NCBI RefSeq assembly: GCF_003144405.1
Contig: NZ_PENW01000005.1
Span: forward strand, 123,866 to 187,865
Direction: 5' to 3'
Length of the DNA: 64,000 nt
From: Proteus cibi
GTDB taxonomy: Bacteria > Pseudomonadota > Gammaproteobacteria > Enterobacterales > Enterobacteriaceae
Under the pieces are notes generated by a model, which saw only the letters and a list, made by a program, of their open reading frames with translations, made no database searches and was not told the origin of the DNA. The position numbers and the translations under genes were made by a program. Below are positions 8,510 through 17,092 of this stretch, piece by piece (position 1 is the first letter of the stretch; every line of letters begins with the position of its first letter).

Positions 8510-8554
8510 AAGGAGGGTAAAATATAAATGTTTGTATATGGAAAACATTTATAA
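8510..8554 (+). promoter_or_regulatory. leader with a strong RBS, an 8-codon ORF and a hairpin, upstream of the first protease
   Basis: AAGGAGGG at 8510-8517 is followed by an ATG at 8528 that opens an 8-codon frame (MFVYGKHL) ending at 8554. The same bases form a hairpin AAATGTTT/AAACATTT (8526-8533, 8543-8550). The protease ATG (8575) itself has only AGGA at 13-base spacing. The layout resembles a translated or RNA-structure leader; function is unproven. Confidence 0.35.
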
Positions 8555-8574
8555 AAAAAGGATATTAATATATT

Positions 8575-10191
8575 ATGAATACAATTCATCAAGATACCCC
8601 TTTAGTAATTAATGATATTATCAATTTAATAAAGAGTTTTAAACCACTACGCAGATGGAAAAAGCAAGATCCCAATAGTGATTTTACTGAAGTCACATTT
8701 AGCTTTCCTGACTGGAGTCAATTAAGAGGTGATAAATATAAAACAACGACAACATTAAATGAATATCAAAAAAAACTTGCTAAAAAAACATTACAGCAAT
8801 GGTCAGATGTGGCAAATATAAAATTCATTGAAAAAGATAATCAATATAATACTCATATAAAGTTTGGAGTTTATAATAATATAAATGAATTAAACAATGA
8901 CACACATCACTTAGTTGGCGGTTCTAGTTTTTTCCCTGATTATCATATTGATTTAAATAAAAGAATAGACGTTTTTGAAGATTACAATAAAGGCGGTCAA
9001 GTTTGGATTAACATATCAGTATCAAAATTATTAAAATGGTTTAAAAAAGATAAAATAACAAAAGAAAAAGAAAATTATATAAATAATTTCAAAAAAGATT
9101 CCGATTATATATCAACTTATTTTGTTGAGGATGAGGATAACATTTTTCTCTATAGAAATATTAATAACAATGCTCATGTTAATAATGATCTATTAGCCCC
9201 TCAGCCGGGAACTTATAAGGAATATGTTTATCGACATGAATTAGGTCATGCTCTCGGTTTACCTCATACGTTTAAAGATAATGACACTTTAACTTATTCA
9301 CCACAAAATAGTTTTATGTATTCAGTTATGTCTTATAATCATCCACATAAAGAAGATGCCGATTTTAATAATAATTACCCAATGAGTCCGATGTTACTCG
9401 ATATCTTCGTTATTCAAAAATTCTATGGCGTAAATGTAACGACTCGAACTGGTGATACTATTTATGGTTTTAATTCTAATACGCAAAGAGACTATTATAG
9501 CTTAACTTCATCAGATGATGTCATTATTAGCTGTATTTGGGATGCTGGTGGCAATGATACTCTTGATTTTTCAAAATATAATGTAAATCAAAAAATAGAT
9601 CTTAATCAAGGTAGCTTTTCTGATATTGGTGGGCTAAAAAGTAATATTTCTATTGCCTATGGAGCAATAATCGAAAACGCGATAGGAGGTGAAAATAATG
9701 ACCAGATTATAGGTAATAACGTAAATAATATCCTATTTGGTCATGGAGGTAATGACATTATTTATGGAGATGATGGGGATGATAAAATTTATGGGGGCAA
9801 CGGTAGTGATATGCTTTATGGTCAAGAAGGCAATGATTTTATTCATGGAGGAGATGGCTACGATATAATTTCTGGAGGCAATGGAAATAATACACTAATT
9901 GGTGGAAAAAATGCTGATTTATTCTTTTTTGAAATTAATGAGATAACAAATAGCCACAATAAAATTATGGATATGAATATTCATGAAGATTATCTTATTT
10001 TTATAAATCAAAATAAAATAAGCCTAGGAATTGAAAAACTCATATCACAAAATTCAATTTCATTTAAAATGCATTTTCAAAAAGAAGATAACATAACAAG
10101 ATTAGAGATAAAAACCCAAAAACAACTAGATGAACCCAATTTAATAATAGATATTATGGGAAATTTTAGTTATAAAGATCTACTTTATTAA
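8575..10191 (+). CDS. serralysin-family RTX zinc metalloprotease, diverged ZapA paralogue (ZapE-like)
   Basis: 538 residues. The metzincin zinc site HELGHALGLPH starts at His221, and the Met-turn 'YSVMSY' follows. Residues about 365-450 hold RTX nonapeptide repeats of the GGxGxDx(L/I)xG type ('GGNDIIYGDDGDD', 'GGNGSDMLYG', 'GGDGYDIISGG'). These bind calcium and direct type I secretion. There is no N-terminal signal peptide, as expected. Compared with the next gene it has extra lysine/asparagine-rich sequence before the zinc site, is more AT-rich, and has a longer C-terminus. A second protease-like gene next to zapA is known in P. mirabilis (called zapE, from memory). Activity is likely since all zinc ligands are kept. 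Confidence 0.85.
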   Translation: MNTIHQDTPLVINDIINLIKSFKPLRRWKKQDPNSDFTEVTFSFPDWSQLRGDKYKTTTTLNEYQKKLAKKTLQQWSDVANIKFIEKDNQYNTHIKFGVYNNINELNNDTHHLVGGSSFFPDYHIDLNKRIDVFEDYNKGGQVWINISVSKLLKWFKKDKITKEKENYINNFKKDSDYISTYFVEDEDNIFLYRNINNNAHVNNDLLAPQPGTYKEYVYRHELGHALGLPHTFKDNDTLTYSPQNSFMYSVMSYNHPHKEDADFNNNYPMSPMLLDIFVIQKFYGVNVTTRTGDTIYGFNSNTQRDYYSLTSSDDVIISCIWDAGGNDTLDFSKYNVNQKIDLNQGSFSDIGGLKSNISIAYGAIIENAIGGENNDQIIGNNVNNILFGHGGNDIIYGDDGDDKIYGGNGSDMLYGQEGNDFIHGGDGYDIISGGNGNNTLIGGKNADLFFFEINEITNSHNKIMDMNIHEDYLIFINQNKISLGIEKLISQNSISFKMHFQKEDNITRLEIKTQKQLDEPNLIIDIMGNFSYKDLLY

Positions 10192-10225
10192 TATGGTTAA
10201 TTATATTAAAAGAAACTAAAGACGT

Positions 10226-10253
10226 ATAAGGCTTGAATTCACTCAAGCCTTAT
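10226..10253 (+). terminator. hairpin after the first protease gene
   Basis: ATAAGGCTTGA (10226-10236) pairs with TCAAGCCTTAT (10243-10253), a perfect 11-bp stem with a 6-nt loop, 35 bp after the stop codon. No U tract follows, so termination may be partial. Confidence 0.5.
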
Positions 10254-10528
10254 AACTGACAAATAAAATAGAGTTAAAAACTATGACGACATTATATAAT
10301 AACACTAAAAAATATTCCTTTAGATAAGATAACCTTAATTTTATTTACAGAGTAAAATTATTTTGACTTAAAACACACTTTACTTCACAATTATTTAAAA
10401 ACATATTTTCCCCCTCTGGATTAATATCAATAAATAGCTATCTTTATCATCTCTGGCGCTCGCCAGATAATTAAACTATTTTCAATATGAAAATAAACTT
10501 AACCTAAATTTGATATCCGGAGGATATT
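10254..10528 (+). promoter_or_regulatory. non-coding region upstream of zapA
   Basis: No ORF is visible. With the hairpin before it, this spacer separates the two protease genes by 337 bp and likely carries the zapA promoter. A near-palindrome 'TCTGGCGCTCGCCAGAT' at about 10453-10469 is the only structured element I see; the ribosome binding site CGGAGGAT ends a few bases before the ATG. Confidence 0.35.
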
Positions 10529-11956
10529 ATGGGTTCTTCTTTATTAAAAAAAGCAGTAGGATTATCTAATGTTTCTGATTTATTAGATAAGAGTGGTATT
10601 TTTTATAATTTCTCAGCTAAAACGCTACCTTCTTTTGATTATGATACAGCAGGAAAACATATCGCACGTGAAGATTCCACATGGAATGGAAAATATGTTA
10701 TTGGTCAAGCGGCAGAAGTGACATATTCATTCCCAACTTGGGCAGGTAAAAAATTTAATGATTTTGGTGATAAAAATCCCTATGGATTTAATTCAACGCA
10801 GAAAGAACATGCAAGACAATCTTTAGACGCATGGTCTGATATAGCCAATATTAAATTTAAAGAAGTCGCGCCAGGTGTAAAATCAGATATTACTTTTGGA
10901 AATATTACTGATCCATATGGTAAATTCCAAGCATATGCAACATTACCTAATACCTATGATTATTATGGACGTGATGTTTCGGGACAAGCTTGGTTTAGTG
11001 ATTATTATTATGCAGGAAACACAACACCTGAATTAGGTAATTATGGTCGCTTAACTATTATCCATGAAATTGGTCATGCGCTTGGCTTAATGCATCCTGG
11101 CGATTATAACGCCGGACAAAATGTACCTGGTTATTTAAAATCTGACTACGCCGAAGACAGTCGCCAATATACTGTTATGAGCTATTGGGATGAATATGAA
11201 ACTGGAGCACATTTCCAAGGTGCTTATGCAGGTGCTCCTCTACTTCATGATATTTCAGCCATGCAATACCTTTATGGCGCAAATACAACAACAAGAATTG
11301 GTGATGATGTTTACGGTTTTAATTCAAATACCGGTATTGATTATTACACGGCAACAAGCAGTAATGATAAATTAATATTCTCAGTTTGGGATAGTAATGG
11401 TAACGATACTTTTGACTTCTCAGGATATTATCAAGATCAAATTATTGATTTACGTGAGGGTCATTTCTCTAATGTTGGCGGACTACAGAAAAACGTTTCG
11501 ATTGCACAAGGCGTTACAATAGAAAATGCAATCGGTGGCTCTGGTAATGATATTATCTATGGAAATGATGCTGATAATATTCTCATTGGCGGCGGTGGTA
11601 ACGACATACTGTATGGTGGCGGTGGTCAAGATACATTATGGGGCAATACAGGTAGCAATACCTTTGTTTATAAAGAAATCTCCGACTCTCTAGCCTCTGC
11701 TGCTGACAAGATAATGGATTTTAAATCGGGTATTGATAAAATTGATTTATCTGAATTAATCGAAAATACCTTTAGCCATAAATTCCTTAACTTTGTTGAT
11801 AACTTTACTGGTCGCTCGGGTGAAGCAACCATTAAATATGATCAATCAACAAACTCAAGCGAACTCGCTATTAACGCTTATGGTTATGGATATAGCCCTG
11901 ATTTTAAAATTGACATTGTAGGATTTGTTAATTACGAAACTGACTTTATTGTTTAA
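10529..11956 (+). CDS. zapA: serralysin-family metalloprotease ZapA (mirabilysin type)
   Basis: 475 residues, close to the ~490 of P. mirabilis ZapA. The zinc site HEIGHALGLMH begins at His179 and the Met-turn is 'YTVMSYWDEY'. RTX repeats follow at about residues 335-375 ('GGSGNDIIYGND', 'GGGGNDILYGGGGQDTLWG'). A C-terminal M10 domain completes it, with no signal peptide. ZapA is a secreted protease that cleaves IgA/IgG and antimicrobial peptides and is expressed in swarmer cells of P. mirabilis. It has an excellent RBS (CGGAGG). The secretion genes follow after a hairpin, so protease is probably made in excess over transporter. Confidence 0.9.
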   Translation: MGSSLLKKAVGLSNVSDLLDKSGIFYNFSAKTLPSFDYDTAGKHIAREDSTWNGKYVIGQAAEVTYSFPTWAGKKFNDFGDKNPYGFNSTQKEHARQSLDAWSDIANIKFKEVAPGVKSDITFGNITDPYGKFQAYATLPNTYDYYGRDVSGQAWFSDYYYAGNTTPELGNYGRLTIIHEIGHALGLMHPGDYNAGQNVPGYLKSDYAEDSRQYTVMSYWDEYETGAHFQGAYAGAPLLHDISAMQYLYGANTTTRIGDDVYGFNSNTGIDYYTATSSNDKLIFSVWDSNGNDTFDFSGYYQDQIIDLREGHFSNVGGLQKNVSIAQGVTIENAIGGSGNDIIYGNDADNILIGGGGNDILYGGGGQDTLWGNTGSNTFVYKEISDSLASAADKIMDFKSGIDKIDLSELIENTFSHKFLNFVDNFTGRSGEATIKYDQSTNSSELAINAYGYGYSPDFKIDIVGFVNYETDFIV

Positions 11957-11967
11957 TTGAGCATTGA

Positions 11968-11991
11968 GTAGGAGAAAGATATTTCTCCTAC
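11968..11991 (+). terminator. hairpin between zapA and zapB, probable partial terminator
   Basis: GTAGGAGAAA pairs with TTTCTCCTAC (11968-11991) around a short loop and is followed by CTTTCTTTT. It lies 12 bp after the zapA stop. No separate promoter for the transporter genes is obvious, so read-through is expected. Confidence 0.6.
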
Positions 11992-12123
11992 CTTTCTTTT
12001 ACCTATAAGGAGTTATTTTTATATTATCTTATTAAAAAAAAGATAGAGTTATCACTCCACATTGATAGAAGAAATGCAGTAAATAGCAATAAAACAGATA
12101 GGAATAAAATCAGGAATAACATT

Positions 12124-13863
12124 ATGTCAGTAAGCAAAAACAATAATGAAATAACAAATATTATAAAAGAAAGAAAAAAAGTATTTCTTTCCATTGGAAT
12201 ATTTACAGCCTTAATAAATATTTTAATGTTAGTTCCTTCCATTTATATGTTGCAAGTTTATGATCGAGTCTTACCTTCAGGTAATGAAATGACTTTATTA
12301 ATGCTAACGCTCATTATGTTAGCATTATTTGTTTTTATGGGAGGATTAGAATACTTAAGAAGCATTATTGTCATTAGAATAAGCAATAAACTTGATTTAT
12401 CCTTAAATTCAAGAATTTATACTGCTGCTTATCAAGCAAAATTAAACAAAACGTCCGGTATTAATTCCTCTCTAGCATTTAATGACTTAGTGACTATTAG
12501 GCAATTTATTACAAGCCACGCCATTTTTGCTTTTTTTGATTTACCTTGGTTTCCTATTTATCTTCTTGTGATCGCATTATTTAATCCATGGTTAGGATTA
12601 TTTGCATTATGTGGTGCACTCGTTTTATTTTCTTTGGCAATTCTTAATGAATACTTGTCTCGATCATCATTAAAAAAAGCCAATGAATTTGCTAATCAAG
12701 CTCAGGTGATACAAGGTCATCATTTTGAATATCCACAGCCTATCGAAGCAATGGGAATGCTAGGTTATTTACGTAACCAATGGCAAATTGCCCACTTTAA
12801 ATATCTACAAGCACAAACTCATGCAAGTGATAATGCAGCAGGTGTTAATGCAATAACAAAAGTCACTCGAATGGCACTGCAATCTTTAATGCTAGGATTA
12901 GGCGGATGGCTAGCAATAGATAATACAATTAGCCCAGGCATGATGATCGCAGGATCAATACTATTAGGTCGCGCTCTAGCACCGATTGAGCAAGTTATTG
13001 GTGTATGGAAAAATTGGGATAGTAGTAAAGAAGCTTATAAACGATTAACCACACTATTAAAAACGTATCCTGAAGAAAATAAAAAGATGGCGTTACCTGC
13101 ACCTAAAGGTGAATTAACGGTCAATATTAATCAAGCTCAATACCCTCAAACGGAACGCACATTATTAAATAATATTCACTTTTCACTCAGTCCTGGAGAC
13201 GTGCTGGGTATTATTGGTCCTAGTGCTTCAGGCAAATCCTCTTTAGCGAAATTTATTGTTGGCATATGGGAAGTTAAAACAGGAGCCATACGTCTTGATA
13301 ATGCAGATATATATCAATGGAATAAAAGTGAAGTTGGTCAATATATAGGATATCTTCCGCAAGAAATTGCCCTTTTTCCAGGTACGATTGCCGAAAATAT
13401 TGCTCGCTTTTCTGAAATAGATCCTCAAAAAGTCACTCAAGCTGCAATGATGGCAAATGTACATGAGATGATTTTACGTTTTCCTGATGGTTATGAAACC
13501 GTTATTGGCGCTCATGGTGAAGGATTGTCAGGAGGACAACAACAGCGTATTGCGTTAGCTCGCGCATTATATGGTGATCCAACTCTCGTCGTTTTAGATG
13601 AACCAAATTCTAATTTGGATGATTTAGGTATTAAAGCTTTAATACAAGCAATTCAAACGCTTAAGCAGAATAAAAAAACCGTAATATTAATCACTCATCA
13701 AAAACAATTACTCTCAGTGACCAATAAACTCTTAGTTCTTTTCGATGGTCACACCAAATTATTTGGCTCTACAACAGCAGTTATTGCTGAGTTAAATAAC
13801 TCATCAGTAATAAAGAGTACGCCAACACCAACAACGACACCTATTACTCAAAGCAATATTTAA
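12124..13863 (+). CDS. zapB: type I secretion ABC transporter (ATPase/permease) ZapB
   Basis: 579 residues, a PrtD/AprD-like exporter. The N-terminal ~300 residues form a six-helix membrane domain without a C39 peptidase domain, as usual for protease exporters. The nucleotide-binding domain has Walker A 'GPSASGKS' at 365-372, the signature 'LSGGQQQRIALARAL' from 468, and Walker B 'LVVLDEPNSNLD'. It energises export of the RTX proteases across both membranes with ZapC and ZapD. The 17-bp gap to zapC indicates one operon. Confidence 0.9.
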   Translation: MSVSKNNNEITNIIKERKKVFLSIGIFTALINILMLVPSIYMLQVYDRVLPSGNEMTLLMLTLIMLALFVFMGGLEYLRSIIVIRISNKLDLSLNSRIYTAAYQAKLNKTSGINSSLAFNDLVTIRQFITSHAIFAFFDLPWFPIYLLVIALFNPWLGLFALCGALVLFSLAILNEYLSRSSLKKANEFANQAQVIQGHHFEYPQPIEAMGMLGYLRNQWQIAHFKYLQAQTHASDNAAGVNAITKVTRMALQSLMLGLGGWLAIDNTISPGMMIAGSILLGRALAPIEQVIGVWKNWDSSKEAYKRLTTLLKTYPEENKKMALPAPKGELTVNINQAQYPQTERTLLNNIHFSLSPGDVLGIIGPSASGKSSLAKFIVGIWEVKTGAIRLDNADIYQWNKSEVGQYIGYLPQEIALFPGTIAENIARFSEIDPQKVTQAAMMANVHEMILRFPDGYETVIGAHGEGLSGGQQQRIALARALYGDPTLVVLDEPNSNLDDLGIKALIQAIQTLKQNKKTVILITHQKQLLSVTNKLLVLFDGHTKLFGSTTAVIAELNNSSVIKSTPTPTTTPITQSNI

Positions 13864-13879
13864 TATTGAGAAGACTATT

Positions 13880-15205
13880 ATGATCACAAAAAAAAATGAA
13901 ATTGATATTGTTCATGGTATTTCAGATGATCCTAGAAAATTCTTAATAATAGGATGGTCAGTGATTCTTTTGGGTCTTGCTATTTTTATTTTTTGGGCAG
14001 CTTTTGCTCCTTTAGATAAAGGCGTATCCGCGAAAGGCAATGTTTCCATTTCAGGCAATAAAAAAAGCGTCCAAGCTTCTGTAGAAGGCATTATTACTGA
14101 AATTTTAGTGAAGAATGGTGATAGCGTAATCGAAGGTCAAACGCTTATTCAATTAAGCCCTATTCAATCAAAAGCCTTAGTAAAATCCTTATCAGAACAA
14201 TATGATAATTTACTGATTACTCAACAACGTTTATATGCTCAATTAAATGAAAAAACAGAGTTTATCTTAGACCCTAATGAAAAATACTATTCTCCTTCTG
14301 AGAATTTAAACAAATTATCCCTACTGCAAAATAAATTACTTAATGAAAAATATATTGAGTTGCATAGTGAAATAAATGGCTATAACGCTATTATTGATGG
14401 GATTTCCAATCGTTTAGTTCATTTAAAAAGATCCACAATAAATAAACAGCATCAAATTAATAGCTTACAAACTCAAATCAAAGATTTATATACACTTGCT
14501 AATGAAGGTTATATTCCCCGTCATCGTTATCAAGAAATTGAGCGTGAACTCGCTGAAAATAATAACCATCTAAATGATACGTATGGGCAAATAAGTACAT
14601 TAGAAAAACAAAAATTGGAATATCAACAAAAGATATTGCAACGCAATGCTAATTTTTACCAATCGGCGCGTACTGATCTTAACCAAGTTCAATTACAAAT
14701 AAGTGAAACAGAAAAGCAACTTATCATTGAAATAGATAAGCTAAAAAAAATGCAAATTACTGCTCCCATCTCAGGAATAGTAATGGATTTATCTGTTTTT
14801 ACCCAAGGTGGTGTTGTCAGAACAGGTCAAACATTAATGGAAGTTGTTCCTCAAGATCATCAATTAATTATTGAAGCACGTTTAGCCCCTCACCTTATTG
14901 ATAAAGTTACCCTTGGTCTTCCTGTTGATTTAATGTTTAGTGCATTCAATCAAAACACGACACCTAAAATTCCTGGAGAGGTCACATTAATTTCAGCAGA
15001 TAGACTTATTGATGAAAGAACAACAGAACCCTATTACCAAGTGTTTATTAATGTCAAAGATAAAACTCTTCTTATAGATAATAAAAATAAATTAAAGGCA
15101 GGAATGCCAGTTGATGTATTTATTAATACGGGTGATCGCTCATTGCTAAATTATCTCTTCAAACCTGTTTTAGATAGGCTCCATACTTCATTAACGGAAG
15201 AATAA
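13880..15205 (+). CDS. zapC: type I secretion periplasmic adaptor ZapC (HlyD/PrtE family)
   Basis: 441 residues with one N-terminal membrane segment (about residues 22-44, 'IIGWSVILLGLAIFIFWAAF'). A lipoyl/barrel-sandwich segment follows ('VQASVEGIITEILVKNGDSV'), then a long coiled-coil hairpin (about 95-285). The second lipoyl half, 'ITAPISGIVMDLSVFTQGGV', and a beta-barrel domain follow. It bridges the inner-membrane ATPase and the outer-membrane channel. Its stop codon TAA shares a base with the next ATG (TAATG), indicating translational coupling. Confidence 0.9.
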   Translation: MITKKNEIDIVHGISDDPRKFLIIGWSVILLGLAIFIFWAAFAPLDKGVSAKGNVSISGNKKSVQASVEGIITEILVKNGDSVIEGQTLIQLSPIQSKALVKSLSEQYDNLLITQQRLYAQLNEKTEFILDPNEKYYSPSENLNKLSLLQNKLLNEKYIELHSEINGYNAIIDGISNRLVHLKRSTINKQHQINSLQTQIKDLYTLANEGYIPRHRYQEIERELAENNNHLNDTYGQISTLEKQKLEYQQKILQRNANFYQSARTDLNQVQLQISETEKQLIIEIDKLKKMQITAPISGIVMDLSVFTQGGVVRTGQTLMEVVPQDHQLIIEARLAPHLIDKVTLGLPVDLMFSAFNQNTTPKIPGEVTLISADRLIDERTTEPYYQVFINVKDKTLLIDNKNKLKAGMPVDVFINTGDRSLLNYLFKPVLDRLHTSLTEE

Positions 15206-16557
15206 TGATGCTAATAAAAAAATTCTCTGCCACTTTATTTATATGGATGCTAAGTTTTCACGCTTTCGCGATCAGCTTATCTGATCTTTATTTCTTAGCA
15301 ATAAAAAATGATCCTACATTTAATGCTGCGATTAAAGAACAGATTGCGGGCAAAGAGTATGAAAATATTGGATTATCTCAATTACTCCCAAGTGTACATG
15401 TCAATTATCAAAATAATCCACGAAATTGGCAACGAAAAGTTTATCCTATTAATACGAATCAAGGGGAAATAGAAAGAACAGAATATCAAAATTATCAAAG
15501 CCATTCTGTTAGTGCTATTATTAGCCAACCACTCTTTGATTACACAGCATTTAGTGATTACAAATCATCCGTAATCAAAACATTATTATCGGACAGCCGT
15601 TATCAAGTAAAATTTTCCGAATTAGTAATTAGATTAGTGGATAATTATATAGAATTGGCTTATGCGCAAGATAAATTATTATTAAACCTTTCACAGCAAG
15701 AGATTTATAAACAACAGCTAATATCAAGTCAGCGTTTATTCGAATTAGGAGAAGGAACAAAAACAGATATTTCAGAGATCCAAACACGCTTATATTTAAC
15801 TCAATCGCAATATACCGATATCCAGCTTGAGTTAGATAATGCGAAAAATAAACTCAGTTCAATGATTGGTACACCACTGCCTTATGCGGAACATATAGCA
15901 AAATTAAATAATCATCGTTTTATATTACAACCAATCACACCCAATAATTACGAGTCATGGGAAAATGAGGCTATGCAAAGCAACCTCAATATTCAAACAG
16001 CGCGTTATGAAATGGCAATAGCCAAACAAGAAGTGGAAAAAAATAGAGGTGAATTTTTCCCAACAGTACAACTCTACGCTTCTTATTCTAATAGTGATTC
16101 CGATAGCAATAATACCGTAAATCAAAAATATCAATCAGCAAACGTTGGTTTTTATGTTAGTTTGCCTTTATTTAATGGTGGAAAAACAACAGCTTCAATG
16201 CGTCAATCTACTGCATTGTATCAAATGAGTGCATTTGAGAGAGATGCAATTATTCAGCAAATCACGCAAGAATTACGTCATCAATACCAAATATGCACAA
16301 CAAGTAATATTAAATTGAATGCCTATGAACAATCCGTTTCCTCTGCTAAATTACAGTTAGATGCGACTCAAAAAAGTTATATTGGTGGACAGAGAACAAT
16401 GGTTGATGTTCTTAATGCTGAAGAATTATTATATCGCGCTCAACAAGATTTAATTAAAGCTAAATATGATTATATTCAGGCTTGGACATTATTACATCAA
16501 TATACTAATACATTAGACATTGAAAAAATAAAATTAATTGAAAGTTATTTTCAATAA
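15205..16557 (+). CDS. zapD: TolC-family outer-membrane channel ZapD of the protease exporter
   Basis: 450 residues with an N-terminal signal peptide ending near 'MLSFHAFA' (about residue 22). The rest is the duplicated coiled-coil/beta-barrel OEP fold of PrtF/TolC proteins ('RLFELGEGTKTDISEIQTRL' is a typical family motif, repeated later as 'GGQRTMVDVLNAEELLY'). It forms the outer-membrane exit duct. Two adjacent ATGs (15205 and 15208) are possible starts; the first overlaps the zapC stop. It is the last gene of the secretion operon; structured repeats follow. Confidence 0.9.
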   Translation: MMLIKKFSATLFIWMLSFHAFAISLSDLYFLAIKNDPTFNAAIKEQIAGKEYENIGLSQLLPSVHVNYQNNPRNWQRKVYPINTNQGEIERTEYQNYQSHSVSAIISQPLFDYTAFSDYKSSVIKTLLSDSRYQVKFSELVIRLVDNYIELAYAQDKLLLNLSQQEIYKQQLISSQRLFELGEGTKTDISEIQTRLYLTQSQYTDIQLELDNAKNKLSSMIGTPLPYAEHIAKLNNHRFILQPITPNNYESWENEAMQSNLNIQTARYEMAIAKQEVEKNRGEFFPTVQLYASYSNSDSDSNNTVNQKYQSANVGFYVSLPLFNGGKTTASMRQSTALYQMSAFERDAIIQQITQELRHQYQICTTSNIKLNAYEQSVSSAKLQLDATQKSYIGGQRTMVDVLNAEELLYRAQQDLIKAKYDYIQAWTLLHQYTNTLDIEKIKLIESYFQ

Positions 16558-16597
16558 AGTATTGAAATCTTTTTATAAGAGATAGCAATATAATTAT

Positions 16598-16679
16598 AAA
16601 AGTCCTAAATAGTGAACTTTAATCGCCCCCAAAAGTTGGACATCAACATTGGGGGCAGTTCAGTAGATATAGGACTTTT
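16598..16679. repeat. large inverted repeat enclosing a nested palindrome, downstream of zapD
   Basis: AAAAGTCCTA (16598-16607) pairs with TAGGACTTTT (16670-16679) around a 62-nt insert that is itself palindromic (16613-16662). The outer stem with U tract would be a normal terminator for zapD if the insert were absent. Confidence 0.6.
16613..16662. mobile_element. possible IS-end remnant/MITE: nested palindrome in the terminator loop
   Basis: TGAACT (16613-16618) mirrors AGTTCA (16657-16662), and GCCCCCAA (16625-16632) mirrors TTGGGGGC (16649-16656). The left half, with CCCCCAAAAGTTGGACA, looks to me like termini of IS3/IS150-group elements. The right half looks like the opposite end. No clear target-site duplication is visible. 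It could equally be a structured RNA element. Confidence 0.35.
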
Positions 16680-16683
16680 AATT

Positions 16684-16706
16684 ATAAGCAATCGTTAATT
16701 GCTTAT
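16684..16706 (-). terminator. hairpin downstream of the 30-residue ORF
   Basis: ATAAGCAAT (16684-16692) pairs with ATTGCTTAT (16698-16706) with a 5-nt loop. Read on the minus strand it follows the microprotein stop codon by 18 bp and could end its transcript; the U tract is weak. Confidence 0.4.
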
Positions 16707-16724
16707 TTTAGCTAGCGGGTATCA

Positions 16725-16817
16725 TCACTTCTTTTTATTACCGTACAACGTTAATACACGGTGAGTAAGAGCAATTGATGCTAGACCGATAAAACATTCA
16801 GCTAGGAAAATCAGCAT
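16725..16817 (-). CDS. candidate 30-residue single-span membrane microprotein
   Basis: The frame from ATG 16817 to TGA 16725 encodes MLIFLAECFIGLASIALTHR plus a ten-residue basic tail ending NKKK. This gives one hydrophobic helix with a positive C-terminal tail, the shape of type I toxins and other stress microproteins. It has a very strong ribosome binding site, GGGGGT, 5 bases from the ATG. That site can pair with an upstream ACCCCC (see 16823-16859), so translation may be blocked by RNA structure. A 7-codon frame (ATG 16834 to TGA 16811) overlaps its start. I do not recognise the protein. Evidence is the RBS, composition and RNA layout only. Confidence 0.45.
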   Translation of the reverse strand: MLIFLAECFIGLASIALTHRVLTLYGNKKK

Positions 16818-16822
16818 AAATT

Positions 16823-16859
16823 ACCCCCATTCATAAGTACATTTTGTTTGGGCGGGGGT
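16823..16859 (-). promoter_or_regulatory. hairpin that can sequester the microprotein RBS
   Basis: On the minus strand ACCCCC (from 16854-16859) is complementary to GGGGGT (from 16823-16828), which is the Shine-Dalgarno sequence of the 30-residue ORF. The loop is 25 nt and contains the start of the overlapping 7-codon frame. Confidence 0.4.
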
Positions 16860-17092
16860 TCTGATAAAGTAAAGTGACTTGTCATATAGTGCTTAGCTAA
16901 CTCCGATTTAATGGACACATTTTAAACCTACCATTAAAACTAAAAAGAGCAAAATATATTTCTCAACAAAATCCATTTTTGGACTTTTATCACATAAAAA
17001 CAACACAAAAAATCAAATTTATGTCATTTTAAAGCTGAAGTTAAATCTATTTGCTCTTTTATAAAAGTATTTAAAAAGAGTTTTTAAATCAG

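Noticed and set aside
16558..17092. Complete insertion sequence
   Set aside because: IS-like ends are present but there is no transposase frame and the ends are adjacent.
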